A stretch of DNA of 64,000 bases, taken from QPIN01 sp965224575 (GTDB lineage Bacteria; Pseudomonadota; Gammaproteobacteria; Methylococcales; Methylomonadaceae). Made by a program: the position numbers and the translations under genes. The notes beneath the pieces were generated by a model. That model worked only from the letters and a program-made list of their open reading frames with translations. It had not been told where the DNA came from and searched no databases. Below, in pieces: positions 26,912-35,533 of the stretch. Positions within the stretch are counted from its first letter, which is position 1. Each line of letters begins with the position of its first letter. The stretch spans positions 1,612,001 through 1,676,000 of the forward strand of contig CBDCZQ010000006.1 in NCBI GenBank assembly GCA_965224575.1, written 5' to 3'.

Positions 26912-26943
26912 AGTAGAGTGAATACACAAGGATACACTCTACT
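26912..26943. terminator. Bidirectional hairpin between convergent genes
   Basis: A perfect nine-base inverted repeat (AGTAGAGTG and CACTCTACT) with a 14-base loop lies exactly between the stop codons of the arsenosugar-type gene and the convergent YPA-repeat gene. It has no long T run. Bidirectional termination is the simplest reading. Confidence 0.5.
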
Positions 26944-26952
26944 ATCCATAGA

Positions 26953-27288
26953 TTATGGGTAAATCACTTTCGGTTCGAAATTAGCCGCAGGGTATTTTGG
27001 ATCAAAAACTGATTTTTCACCTTTAATACCACCTGATGCTTTTGCAGCAGATGCATCAACATAAAGAACTTTTGGTTCGAAACTGGCCGCAGGATAATTA
27101 GAGTCAAATGCAGATGATTGCGCTGGTGTGTTACTTGAAGTTTCTACAGATTCATCTGCAAAAATAACTTTGGGTTGAAAATTGGTAGCCGGATATTGGC
27201 TATCATCACTGTTGGCAAAAGAGATAAGTGGTGTTGAAATGAGGGTTGCAATTAATAGATTTAAGAGTTTATTTTTCATTTTTTGCAT
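26953..27288 (-). CDS. Small secreted protein made of three YPA-x-x-F-x-P-K-V repeats
   Basis: The 111-residue product has a signal peptide (LLNLLIATLISTPLISFA, cleavage near residue 25; an internal ATG at codon 4 could be the true start). The mature part is almost only three copies of one motif spaced 33-34 residues apart: YPATNFQPKVIF, YPAASFEPKVLY and YPAANFEPKVIY. Low-complexity serine/alanine-rich spacers separate them. There is no membrane helix or lipobox, so it should be periplasmic or secreted. The same motif occurs twice in the exported half of the RuMP-cluster protein at 50947-51651, which suggests that the two bind a common partner. Function unknown. Confidence 0.75.
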   Translation of the reverse strand: MQKMKNKLLNLLIATLISTPLISFANSDDSQYPATNFQPKVIFADESVETSSNTPAQSSAFDSNYPAASFEPKVLYVDASAAKASGGIKGEKSVFDPKYPAANFEPKVIYP

Positions 27289-27398
27289 AATACCAAAGGG
27301 TTGAATGACTAAGAAATAAAAATATCTTGATCCCCAGTATCGTGTATTTTTTTCGTATTCGCAACTATTTTTAATTACTGTGGGTGTGACATATTGTC

Positions 27399-28145
27399 CT
27401 AAAGAAGTGTTTTTATATCAGGATGTTCATTCAATAATTGCTGACGAAAATTTTCAATTGCATCTTCATTATTACGTTCTTTTCTAGGAATAGTGACATC
27501 AATTTCACTGATGACAGACATAGGGGGGGGGGATAGAAAAACCAGGCGATCTGCAAGTGTAATAGCCTCGCGTAAATCATGAGTGACAAATAAAATAGTA
27601 TGAGGACGTTGTTGCCATAGCTTAAGGAGTGAATTTCTCACTTGGCGAGCAGTAGGTGAATCTAATGATACAAAAGGTTCGTCCATTAATAGAATGTCTG
27701 GGTTAACTGCAAATGCGCGGATAATTGAGACTCGGCGGCTCATGCCTAATGACAGATGCTCTGGATAAGCATGTTGATGCTCTGTTAGTTGCATGGACTC
27801 AAGTAGTGAGTCTATAAATTTTCGAGACTGGTGATTGTTTAGCACTAGTTCTATATTTTCTCTAACGGTGCGCCAAGGCAGTAATCGAGGGTTTTGAAAA
27901 ATATAGCCAATTGTGGGGGGAGATTGAATTTGATCAAGATGTATTTCACCGTCGTAGTTATTATCAAGGTTGGCAATAATATTTAATAAGGTTGTTTTAC
28001 CACAACCAGATGGGCCGACCAGACAAATAAATTGATCTTTTTTTAATGTTAAATTTAAGTTGGAAATAGCTGTATGCTGCTGTAAATCGGGCGTAATATA
28101 AGTTTTGTTTTTAATATCAATTTGCATACCGCTCATCGGCGCCAC
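27399..28145 (-). CDS. ABC transporter ATP-binding protein, NitT/TauT type
   Basis: The 248-residue protein has Walker A (LVGPSGCGKTTLLNI), the Q-loop (GYIFQNPRLLPW), a signature segment reading LSLGMSRRVSI rather than the classic LSGGQ, Walker B (ILLMDEPFVSLDS) and the switch histidine (LFVTHDLREAI). The altered signature occurs in a subgroup of taurine/nitrate/sulfonate-type importers. Its start overlaps the permease gene by 13 bases. With the next two genes it forms a complete importer. Confidence 0.9.
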   Translation of the reverse strand: MAPMSGMQIDIKNKTYITPDLQQHTAISNLNLTLKKDQFICLVGPSGCGKTTLLNIIANLDNNYDGEIHLDQIQSPPTIGYIFQNPRLLPWRTVRENIELVLNNHQSRKFIDSLLESMQLTEHQHAYPEHLSLGMSRRVSIIRAFAVNPDILLMDEPFVSLDSPTARQVRNSLLKLWQQRPHTILFVTHDLREAITLADRLVFLSPPPMSVISEIDVTIPRKERNNEDAIENFRQQLLNEHPDIKTLL

Positions 28146-28894
28146 CTTAATGCTTTTTTATCCAATGGTTTTAAGATAAGTAACTCGATGGCTTGGATAA
28201 CAACAATAAATGCGATGGTGTAAGCTAAAATACTGGCAACATCAAATAGCTGAAAAAATAAGTGTAGCTGGTAGCCCATGCCATCACTACGCCCTAGAAG
28301 CTCTACCACTAATATGATTTTCCAGATTAGGGCTAAGCCAGATCGAGTGGCTGCCATCACAAAAGGGTGGAGTTGTGGCCAAATCACATGGCGAAAGGTT
28401 TTTTGTTTTGTAAAGTGGTAACAATGCGCCATTTCTAATAAATCTTTGTCTAACGCTTTTGTGCCTTCTCTAATGGTAACAATAACATTGGGTAATTTAT
28501 TGATTACAACGGCGAGAATAGCCGCTGATTCAATTAGGCCAAACCAGACATAACACAAAATAATAGTGACTAATGCCGGGATATTTAAAAAAATTACTAG
28601 CCAGTTATCAAAAAAAGCATCTAGTTTTTTATTTAAACCTAGTGCAATACCAATTGCGCAGCCTAAAAACATAGCAATGGAAAAGCTGATAACAAGCCGT
28701 AATAAAGTAATACCTAAATGATGTTGAAGCTGTCCTGATTCAATTTCCTGCCATAAAACTTGTAGCACTACAATTGGAGTTGGCAGGGTATTATCATTAA
28801 TATAGATCGCTAAACTGTGCCAGATTGCAATTAATAAAAAGAATGAAAAAATTGATAAAATTTTGTTAGACATTTCAGACAAGGGAGTGGGCAT
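28133..28894 (-). CDS. ABC transporter permease, NitT/TauT type
   Basis: The 253-residue protein has about six membrane helices and the EAA-loop region ALDKDLLEMAHCYHFTKQKT followed by FRHVIWPQLHPFVMAATRSG. This loop contacts the ATPase in the binding-protein-dependent permease family (SsuC/TauC type). It lies between the ATPase (overlapping) and the binding-protein gene (nine bases apart). Confidence 0.9.
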   Translation of the reverse strand: MPTPLSEMSNKILSIFSFFLLIAIWHSLAIYINDNTLPTPIVVLQVLWQEIESGQLQHHLGITLLRLVISFSIAMFLGCAIGIALGLNKKLDAFFDNWLVIFLNIPALVTIILCYVWFGLIESAAILAVVINKLPNVIVTIREGTKALDKDLLEMAHCYHFTKQKTFRHVIWPQLHPFVMAATRSGLALIWKIILVVELLGRSDGMGYQLHLFFQLFDVASILAYTIAFIVVIQAIELLILKPLDKKALRWRR

Positions 28895-28903
28895 AAATAT
28901 ACT

Positions 28904-29872
28904 TTAATCCATTGTCCAGAATGTATCGGCTTGGAGAGTTTCAGCGTTTCCAGTCAACTTATTGTTACTGAACTTGCGTAAAATTGTATAAATTTTTGCT
29001 GCTGCTTGTTGCTCATTTTCCCCCCATTGTTGGACTTGACCTTCGCAATAACGAGTGCGTAATTTATTTTGCGTAGCAAGGTCTTTTGTTTTAGTCAAAG
29101 GGATGGTTTTCTGCCATACATCATCTTTTTGACAAAGTTGGCTCTTGGCTTGCTGAGTAGTTTTTAAAAATGAGTTAATACTTTCTTTATGTTCATTTGC
29201 CCAACGTTGATTAAACACATAACCTAAAGTAGGAACATTTTGTTTTATATTTAGCTGTTGCAAAATTTCCTTCCCATTGATGATTTGCTGGTAACCAGTG
29301 GCCTCTAATTTAGCAGCATAATGCCAGTAAGTGATAATGGCATCAACACGGTTTTTAGAAATTTGTTGATTAAGCAACGGAGGGGCTGCATAAATTTTTT
29401 CTACAGATAAATTAAGGTCTTCTTGGTTTTGTTGTTTAGCTAATGCTTGTATCAATAACCAGTTTTTATCTAATTCCCCACCAGCAATCCCTACTTTTTT
29501 ACCTTTAAGGTCAGCTATCGTTTTTATGCTGCTATTTTCAGGTACAACTAAAGCGCCTGATGTTGTGGAATAAGGGTAAAAAGTAAAGTCAGAACCAGTA
29601 GAGCGTAGTCTTGATACCCAGATCCAATCAGAGACAATCATATCAACAGCACCCGATTGCAAGGCAATTTTCCCTGCTTGTGGGTTAGCAACTGGGCGAA
29701 TTTCTAGTTTTAAATGGGTACCATCAAGCAAATGCTGGTTTTTGATTGTTTCTAATTCCCAATTAACGGTGCCAAAAGCTAATACACCAATTCGAATGGT
29801 TGTTTTTTCTTCCGAAAAGCTGAGTGTTGAAAAGAGAGTTAGTAAACAAAAAAGAAAAAATTTAAATTTCAT
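28904..29872 (-). CDS. ABC transporter substrate-binding protein, NitT/TauT type
   Basis: The 322-residue product has a signal peptide (FFLFCLLTLFSTLSFS) and a type II periplasmic binding fold: IRIGVLAFGTVNWELETI at the start, LQSGAVDMIVSDWIWVSRLR, then SIKTIADLKGKKVGIAGGEL. The ligand is not readable. The tryptophans in the pocket region (SDWIWVS, TYWHYAAKL) would suit a small organic ligand (weak inference). It is the first gene of the importer operon, divergent from moaA. Confidence 0.88.
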   Translation of the reverse strand: MKFKFFLFCLLTLFSTLSFSEEKTTIRIGVLAFGTVNWELETIKNQHLLDGTHLKLEIRPVANPQAGKIALQSGAVDMIVSDWIWVSRLRSTGSDFTFYPYSTTSGALVVPENSSIKTIADLKGKKVGIAGGELDKNWLLIQALAKQQNQEDLNLSVEKIYAAPPLLNQQISKNRVDAIITYWHYAAKLEATGYQQIINGKEILQQLNIKQNVPTLGYVFNQRWANEHKESINSFLKTTQQAKSQLCQKDDVWQKTIPLTKTKDLATQNKLRTRYCEGQVQQWGENEQQAAAKIYTILRKFSNNKLTGNAETLQADTFWTMD

Positions 29873-29989
29873 GTTGATTGATCAGTATTTGAAAAGTCTA
29901 TTTTACTTTAGATTAGACTCGATGCGAGAACGATTGATAGATTATGGTAAAATATTTTAATTCAGTTGGTTTCAAGACAGTGGTATTAG

Positions 29990-30997
29990 ATGAGTAGTTC
30001 CCCACAAATAACTCAGCTTGTTGATCGGTTTGGCAGGACAGTTGATTATCTGAGAATTTCCATAACAGATCGTTGTGATTTTCGTTGTGTCTATTGCATG
30101 GCAGAAGAGATGACCTTCTTGCCACGCGCTCAATTATTAACATTAGAAGAGATTGACTTTATAGCGCGTGCTTTTGCAGATTTAGGGGTAAAAAAGATAC
30201 GAATCACGGGAGGGGAGCCATTAATCAAAAAAGGTGTGTTAAGTTTATTTGAAAACCTGGGTAAGATAGAATCACTTGATGAACTTGTGTTAACGACCAA
30301 TGGTTCCAAGCTGGAAGAAATGGCAGAGTCATTAAAAAATACGGGTGTAAAAAGAGTAAATATCAGTCTTGATACGCTGGATGCAGATAAATTTAAACAA
30401 ATTACTCGAACAGGTGAACTAGAAAAAGTTCTAAAAGGTATTCAGGCAGCAAAACAAGTAGGGTTTGAGCGAATCAAATTAAATGCTGTTATTTTAAAAA
30501 ATCGTAACCATCAAGAAGTGACTGAATTAGTACAGTTTGCAATTGATAATGGTATTGATATTAGTTTTATAGAAGAAATGCCCTTGGGCGTTGTCGATGA
30601 TCATAATCGAGCAGAAGTTTATTATTCCAGTGATTTAATAAAATCAGATATAGAAAAAACTTTTGTACTAAATTCTATTTCAGCTAAAACTGGTGGGCCC
30701 TCTGTTTATTTTAATGTCGATGGAACAAAGTCTAGAGTTGGATTTATATCCCCACATAGTGCTAACTTTTGTAGCACTTGTAATCGCGTAAGATTAACAG
30801 TTGAAGGGCGTCTATTGCTTTGTCTGGGTAATGAGCATTCAGTTGATTTAAAGCGAGTCATTAGAGCCAATCCTGGCGATATGGAAAAACTTAAAAAGAC
30901 GATAGTTGAGTCTATGCAGATTAAACCGGAAAAGCATGAGTTTGACCTTCAAGAACAGCCTATTATTATGAGATATATGAGTGCAACTGGTGGATAA
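29990..30997 (+). CDS. moaA: GTP 3',8-cyclase MoaA
   Basis: MoaA is a radical SAM enzyme that, with MoaC, converts GTP to the first molybdenum-cofactor intermediate. The 335-residue product has the N-terminal cluster motif C-x3-C-x2-C in DRCDFRCVYCMAEEM and the SAM-binding ITGGEPL. The C-terminal cluster cysteines lie in NFCSTCNRVRLTVEGRLLLC. It ends with the family C-terminus (RYMSATGG, a variant of the usual GG tail). It stands alone; other moa genes are not in the window. Confidence 0.96.
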   Translation: MSSSPQITQLVDRFGRTVDYLRISITDRCDFRCVYCMAEEMTFLPRAQLLTLEEIDFIARAFADLGVKKIRITGGEPLIKKGVLSLFENLGKIESLDELVLTTNGSKLEEMAESLKNTGVKRVNISLDTLDADKFKQITRTGELEKVLKGIQAAKQVGFERIKLNAVILKNRNHQEVTELVQFAIDNGIDISFIEEMPLGVVDDHNRAEVYYSSDLIKSDIEKTFVLNSISAKTGGPSVYFNVDGTKSRVGFISPHSANFCSTCNRVRLTVEGRLLLCLGNEHSVDLKRVIRANPGDMEKLKKTIVESMQIKPEKHEFDLQEQPIIMRYMSATGG

Positions 30998-31041
30998 TAT
31001 TTAACTTTTTCTTGAAAAAAGTAAATTGTCAGTTATTCTAT

Positions 31042-31263
31042 TTAGGTATGGGAATTAAATAAGCAAATTAGGATGTGTAACTAGGTGTGATTAAAAGTGA
31101 AGTAAAGAATGGGTAAGTTGAGCTAACAGCTCTATCGTTAACCCAATCTCTTTAGCAAAAATAGTGTTAAGTTGCCAAAAAGACGGCAGCCCAACCTACA
31201 ATATTTTTATGTACTTCATTTTTAATTGCACCCTGTGCAAGCTATTTAATTCTTATTCCTTAA
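31042..31263. repeat. Family 1 element carrying a nested family 1b hairpin
   Basis: Outer ends TTAGGTATGGGAATTAAATA at the left and the complement of TTTAATTCTTATTCCTTAA at the right match the element at 18732-18896. Inside them is a second inverted pair (GGTGTGATTAAAAGTGAAGT against TACTTCATTTTTAATTGCAC). Innermost is the hairpin unit 31092-31200, which also occurs at 14722-14829. The element fills almost the whole gap between moaA and the pyrophosphatase gene. Confidence 0.75.
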
Positions 31264-31295
31264 TTGATAATTAATAGAATCCGATTAACCACCTG

Positions 31296-31922
31296 ATGAA
31301 TATAGAATACAAAGCTCACCCATGGCACGGTATTAGTGCCGGCGAAAAAGCACCTGATGTAGTCACTGCCTTTATAGAAATTGTACCTTCCGATACTGTC
31401 AAATATGAGATTGATAAAGAGACAGGGTATCTCAAAATAGATCGCCCTCAAAAGTTCTCAAATGCAATTCCTACTCTTTATGGTTTTATTCCACGAACTT
31501 ATTGTGGGAAAACCGTTGCAGAATATGCCCGCGATAAAGCCAGTGGAGTAGAGGTAAAAAAAGGTGATGGCGACCCATTGGATATTTGTGTATTGAGTGA
31601 ACGTAATGTGTCCCACGGGAATATAATTTTACCCGCAATCCCTATTGGTGGTTTTCGAATGATAGATCATGGTGAGGCAGATGATAAAATTATAGCGGTG
31701 ATGAAAGGTGATGAATTTTATATGCAGTGGAATGATGTATCTGACTGTCCAGCATCCTATATTAATAGATTAAAGCACTATTTTTTGACTTATAAAAACC
31801 TTCCTGGAGAAGAAAGCGTTTGTGAAATTACTCATGTTTATGGACGTGAAGAAGCACATGAAGTGATTCGGCGATCTATGTCCGATTACAAAACCTATCA
31901 GAATAATTGTGAATTAACATAA
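31296..31922 (+). CDS. ppa: Inorganic pyrophosphatase (family I)
   Basis: The enzyme hydrolyses pyrophosphate to phosphate and pulls biosynthetic reactions forward. The 208-residue product has the family I active-site block VKKGDGDPLDICVLSE, preceded by YGFIPRTYCG. GFRMIDHGEADDKIIAV follows and carries the remaining metal-binding aspartates. It is somewhat longer than E. coli Ppa because of an N-terminal extension (HPWHGISAGEKAPDVVTAFI). The ATG lies 32 bases after the palindromic element. Confidence 0.92.
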   Translation: MNIEYKAHPWHGISAGEKAPDVVTAFIEIVPSDTVKYEIDKETGYLKIDRPQKFSNAIPTLYGFIPRTYCGKTVAEYARDKASGVEVKKGDGDPLDICVLSERNVSHGNIILPAIPIGGFRMIDHGEADDKIIAVMKGDEFYMQWNDVSDCPASYINRLKHYFLTYKNLPGEESVCEITHVYGREEAHEVIRRSMSDYKTYQNNCELT

Positions 31923-31945
31923 TGTGTAAGTGATTTTATTTTTTT

Positions 31946-31990
31946 AGGGTACCTCTTTAATTTTTCATTCACAATTAATAGAGGTGCTCT
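31946..31990. terminator. Hairpin between convergent ppa and coiled-coil gene
   Basis: AGGGTACCTCT at 31946 pairs (9 of 11) with AGAGGTGCTCT ending just before the next gene's stop codon, across a long AT-rich loop. T runs occur on both sides. Its position between convergent genes suggests bidirectional termination. Confidence 0.45.
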
Positions 31991-32491
31991 TTAGTTACGA
32001 CTTAATAATGAGTTACGTTTGGTATGAAGTTCTTCAATTTTTTGATTGATGCTGTCTAAACCTGTTTCTAATATCTTTTTATCTCTTTCACTGCATTCTT
32101 TTAATGATTGGACTAGGCGATTTTTATGAGTTGACCGGGCATTTACCTCTGTTTCTATTGTTTTTAATTGATCTAATAGTTTATTATTTTCTTCGTTTAG
32201 AGTTAAGTCGATATTTTGATCAAGATTATGGTGGAAATCATTGATTTGTTTTTCTAATTGCAAGGTTTTTACTTCATTATTTTCATAGAACTCAGAAATA
32301 TACTTTTCAAATAACAATAGATCAACCTCATTGCCTTCTGCATCAATCACTATGATCTGTTCTTTTTTAAGTAGTGCATTTAAATTGTCGTGGTTTATTT
32401 CCAAAAACTCATCAAATGGAATAAAGGGATCAATGCTTTTTAATCCAAAAAATGATTTTACTTTAGCTATATGGCAATCTGAAAAATTCAT
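31991..32491 (-). CDS. Coiled-coil protein of unknown function, downstream of amt
   Basis: The 166-residue soluble protein has an N-terminal globular part (residues 1-75, including QIIVIDAEGNEVDLLLFEKY) and a long heptad-like helix from residue ~76 to the end (e.g. NNKLLDQLKTIETEVNARST). It has no signal peptide. Its start is nine bases after the ammonium transporter stop on the same strand, so the two are probably cotranscribed. The usual partner in this position would be a PII protein (GlnK), but it does not look like PII. I do not recognise a family. Confidence 0.65.
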   Translation of the reverse strand: MNFSDCHIAKVKSFFGLKSIDPFIPFDEFLEINHDNLNALLKKEQIIVIDAEGNEVDLLLFEKYISEFYENNEVKTLQLEKQINDFHHNLDQNIDLTLNEENNKLLDQLKTIETEVNARSTHKNRLVQSLKECSERDKKILETGLDSINQKIEELHTKRNSLLSRN

Positions 32492-32500
32492 AATTCTTAA

Positions 32501-34276
32501 TTAATAAGAAATGCCAAGTATAGAGCCTTTTTTTTCATCAGATGGAATGACTCGTAGACCTATGCCAGGTATTTTTCTTATCAGGTTGAAAAATAGATAA
32601 GACACCGGAAAAGTAAATGAAAAAGCGGTTATTATTCCAATTAATTGGATGATAGTTTGTTTGATTCGAATGTGGCTTTCTTCTAAGAATCCTAACAATC
32701 TATGTTCAGAAAATAAAATGTCATTATTTTCAGAAAAAAAGCTGGTATCTAATTGACCAAAAAATGCTACACACAGCGTTCCCCATACACCGCAAAAACC
32801 GTGGACAGCTATTGCTCCAACAGGGTCGTCCAATTTTAGGTTGTGGATGAGAAAATCATGGCTGTAATTGTGAATTAAACCAGCTATAGCGCCAATAAAC
32901 ATAGCTTCACCAGAACTGACACTATTACAGCAAGCTGTAATAGCAACAAGACCACCTAGAATACCACCTAGTAATTTTGGAAAAATTTCATATTTGTCAC
33001 GGCTATTAGATAAAGCTTGAAAAAAGGCGGATAATCCTGCTGCAGAACCTGAAAGCGTCGTATTAACAATGATTGATGCAATATTTTCATCATATTTTAA
33101 TTGGCTTCCACCGTTGAATCCCCACCAGCCAAACCATAAAATAAGAACACCAAGAGCTGAATATCCTAAGTTTGAAGGCAAAAAGTCTTTGTTATTTAAG
33201 TTTCCATCTTTATCATATCGTCCATTTCGTGCACCGATTACGATAACTCCAGCTAAAGCCACCCAGGCACCAATTGAATGGACGACTGTAGATCCAGCAA
33301 AGTCTCTGAAGCCTATCGCGTAAAGCCAACCTTGATCACTTTGATAATAGGTGCCGCCCCATGCCCAATGACCAAAAACAGGGTAAATGGCGACACCTAT
33401 AAACATAGATAAAACGATGTATGGAATTAGTGCAACGCGTTCAGATAGAGCGCCAGATACAATTGTTGCGGCTGTGGCTGCAAAGGCCAATTGATATAAA
33501 AAGAATTCAAGACCCAAATATTGGCCAACAATTGTTTCTTTGATGTTTTCTAAAGCTTGTGATGTTGGGCTAAATAAATTGGTGCCAATCAATCCGTTAT
33601 AAGAATCCCCAAACATAAGGCCAAATCCGACTAAAAAGTATGCCAAACTAATAATTAACCAATCTAGAAGATTCTTGATGGCCACATTATCTTCGTGCTG
33701 TTTTCTAACCATGCCTGCTTCAAAGGTTTTGAATCCTGCTTGCATAAAGAAAACTAAGGCTGCGGCAATTAAAATCCAGAATCGATCTAGATAGTCATTA
33801 GTTAAACCCGTTGATTTATTTAGTTTGTTTAATTTTTTATTAATTCTCTCTATTTCAGCTTCGTATTTTTCACTGTTTATAATATGTTCCGATAAGATAT
33901 TTTCGGTTGAACTAATGCTGTCTTTACTCTCTTTTATACTGGTTTTGTTTTTTTGGGCAGCTTCAATTGATTTTAAAATTTCAATGTGGTTTGAATTAGT
34001 TATTTCTCTTGTAAATTTTAATTCTGTATTAAAATTTTTAATAGTTGCTGAATTTTTTTTGATATTGCCGTTATTGATCTCTATTTTATCAATAAGTGAA
34101 GATGTGGATATTGGGTAGTCCAACATTAATAGTTTTTTATCAATGCTATGATGTTGTTCTTTATGTAAAAAATTATCTTCATTGATAGTAGAAACTGAAT
34201 CTTCATTGAGTGCGGCAAAGCCAGTTGTACAGAAAAGTGAGAGTGACAATATTAACCACAAGAACAATATTTTCAT
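32501..34276 (-). CDS. amt: Ammonium transporter with N-terminal periplasmic coiled-coil extension
   Basis: The 591-residue protein has a signal peptide (residues 1-22, ending TTGFAA) and a polar, coiled-coil-like region (residues ~30-160). A complete Amt channel core follows from ~165, starting FWILIAAALVFFMQAGFKTF. Channel landmarks are visible: the pore histidine regions FAGSTVVHSIGAWVALAG and PVGAIAVHGFCGVWGTL, and WFGWWGFNGGSQL. Ordinary bacterial Amt is about 400-450 residues, so the extension is unusual. In Amt the N-terminus is outside, so a cleaved signal and a periplasmic coiled coil are topologically consistent. The channel moves ammonium into the cell; the extension may regulate or dock it (inference). 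Confidence 0.9.
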   Translation of the reverse strand: MKILFLWLILSLSLFCTTGFAALNEDSVSTINEDNFLHKEQHHSIDKKLLMLDYPISTSSLIDKIEINNGNIKKNSATIKNFNTELKFTREITNSNHIEILKSIEAAQKNKTSIKESKDSISSTENILSEHIINSEKYEAEIERINKKLNKLNKSTGLTNDYLDRFWILIAAALVFFMQAGFKTFEAGMVRKQHEDNVAIKNLLDWLIISLAYFLVGFGLMFGDSYNGLIGTNLFSPTSQALENIKETIVGQYLGLEFFLYQLAFAATAATIVSGALSERVALIPYIVLSMFIGVAIYPVFGHWAWGGTYYQSDQGWLYAIGFRDFAGSTVVHSIGAWVALAGVIVIGARNGRYDKDGNLNNKDFLPSNLGYSALGVLILWFGWWGFNGGSQLKYDENIASIIVNTTLSGSAAGLSAFFQALSNSRDKYEIFPKLLGGILGGLVAITACCNSVSSGEAMFIGAIAGLIHNYSHDFLIHNLKLDDPVGAIAVHGFCGVWGTLCVAFFGQLDTSFFSENNDILFSEHRLLGFLEESHIRIKQTIIQLIGIITAFSFTFPVSYLFFNLIRKIPGIGLRVIPSDEKKGSILGISY

Positions 34277-34590
34277 TATTATATAGAGCCTATTATTACC
34301 ATTACTTTATAATTGGTGGAAGGAACGTAGTGAAGTAATTGATTGATTTAATGTTGGTTTGCATTTGATTCTGCTTAAAGCAACATATACTATGGAACCT
34401 GAACCTAAACTGACCAAATTAAGATATTTATCAGTTGATTGGTTTTTTAGGATTATATTAAGTTTAGGAGTGGAAAATCCTTATCAATAATTGTGAAAGT
34501 GTAGAAAGAAAGTGATTTAATACTGAAATAAGTGTGATTTTAATTTTTTTATTTTTGCATTTAATAATAGAAAACGTACGAATTATAAAA
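34277..34590. other. Intergenic region between amt and yajD
   Basis: About 310 AT-rich bases with divergent leaders. No sigma-54 GG-N10-GC pattern was found on the minus strand before amt, although nitrogen control would be expected. No repeat or RNA gene was recognised. Confidence 0.4.
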
Positions 34591-34955
34591 ATGACAAAAC
34601 AAGTAAGTGCAGATGACATTATTGCTCAAGCACGAAAATATAAAGAAGACCGAGAAAAGAATTATCGAGAAAAAGCGTTAAAGCTTTATCCTTGGGTTTG
34701 TGGTCGATGTACGCGTGAATTTACTCATGCTAATTTGAGTGAGTTAACAGTCCATCATAGAAATCATGATCATGATGATAATCCAGAAGATGGAAGTAAC
34801 TGGGAGTTATTATGTCTTTATTGTCATGACATGAACATTCTCGATATGAAGAGCAGGTAAGGTATGGTGTTCAAAACTCAGCTGAAGCTGAAGATCATGG
34901 AGGGGATGCAACGTTTAACCCTTTTGCCGATTTGAAAGGAATGATGAAAAAATAA
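34591..34955 (+). pseudogene. yajD: HNH nuclease YajD family, frameshifted near its end
   Basis: From the ATG at 34591 the frame encodes an HNH domain: WVCGRCTREF with the zinc CxxC, then ELTVHHRNHDHDDNPEDGSN and WELLCLYCHD with the second CxxC. It then stops at 34860 after only 89 codons. In the +2-shifted frame, the sequence immediately after CHD continues as EHSRYEEQVRYGVQNSAEAE and ends FNPFADLKGMMKK at 34955, the normal YajD C-terminus. One missing base at about 34831 explains both observations. A GTG-started extension upstream (34534) is hydrophobic and not part of the family. The HNH catalytic part is intact, so a shortened enzyme, a pseudogene or a sequencing error are all possible. 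Confidence 0.8.
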
Positions 34956-34960
34956 ATACA

Positions 34961-35533
34961 ATGAAAAAGTGTCAGTGGGCAATTTCATCTACATTAGAAG
35001 AAAAATATCATGATTTAGAATGGGGCGTACCGGTACATGATGATCGTTTATTGTTTGAATTCTTAATTCTTGAAGGTGCTCAAGCGGGGTTAAGTTGGTC
35101 AACTATTTTAAATAAACGTGATGGGTATAGAAAGGCGTTTGATAATTTTGATGTGCAGTTGGTGTCTCAATATAGTGATGATAAAATTCAACAGTTATTG
35201 AATAATCCTGAGATTATTAGAAATAAACTAAAGGTAAATGCTGCGATTAAAAATGCGAATGCATTTATAACTATTCAACAAGAATACGGTAGTTTTGATC
35301 GTTATATTTGGCAGTTTGTAGATGGGACTGTTATACAAAATAATTGGCAACAATTTAATCAAATACCTGCAGTTACTCACGAATCAAAAATGATGAGTAA
35401 ACATTTGAAGCAAAAAGGCTTTAAGTTTGTTGGGGAAACAATCTGTTATGCTTATATGCAGGCAGTAGGAATGGTGAATGATCATACTGTGGATTGTTTT
35501 AGGCATAAACAACTATCAGGAAATCGGTTATGA
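34961..35533 (+). CDS. tag: DNA-3-methyladenine glycosylase I
   Basis: Tag removes 3-methyladenine from alkylated DNA. The 190-residue product matches the family along its length: CQWAISSTLEEKYHDLEWGV with the zinc cysteine near the N-terminus, LILEGAQAGLSWSTILNKR, KFVGETICYAYMQAVGMVND and the zinc-binding end DHTVDCFRH. It starts six bases after the true end of yajD and overlaps the next gene by four bases. Confidence 0.95.
   Translation: MKKCQWAISSTLEEKYHDLEWGVPVHDDRLLFEFLILEGAQAGLSWSTILNKRDGYRKAFDNFDVQLVSQYSDDKIQQLLNNPEIIRNKLKVNAAIKNANAFITIQQEYGSFDRYIWQFVDGTVIQNNWQQFNQIPAVTHESKMMSKHLKQKGFKFVGETICYAYMQAVGMVNDHTVDCFRHKQLSGNRL

Noticed and set aside
34534..34590. GTG-initiated N-terminal extension of yajD
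   Set aside because: The added residues are a run of hydrophobic codons from AT-rich leader DNA and are not part of the YajD family; the ATG at 34591 fits.
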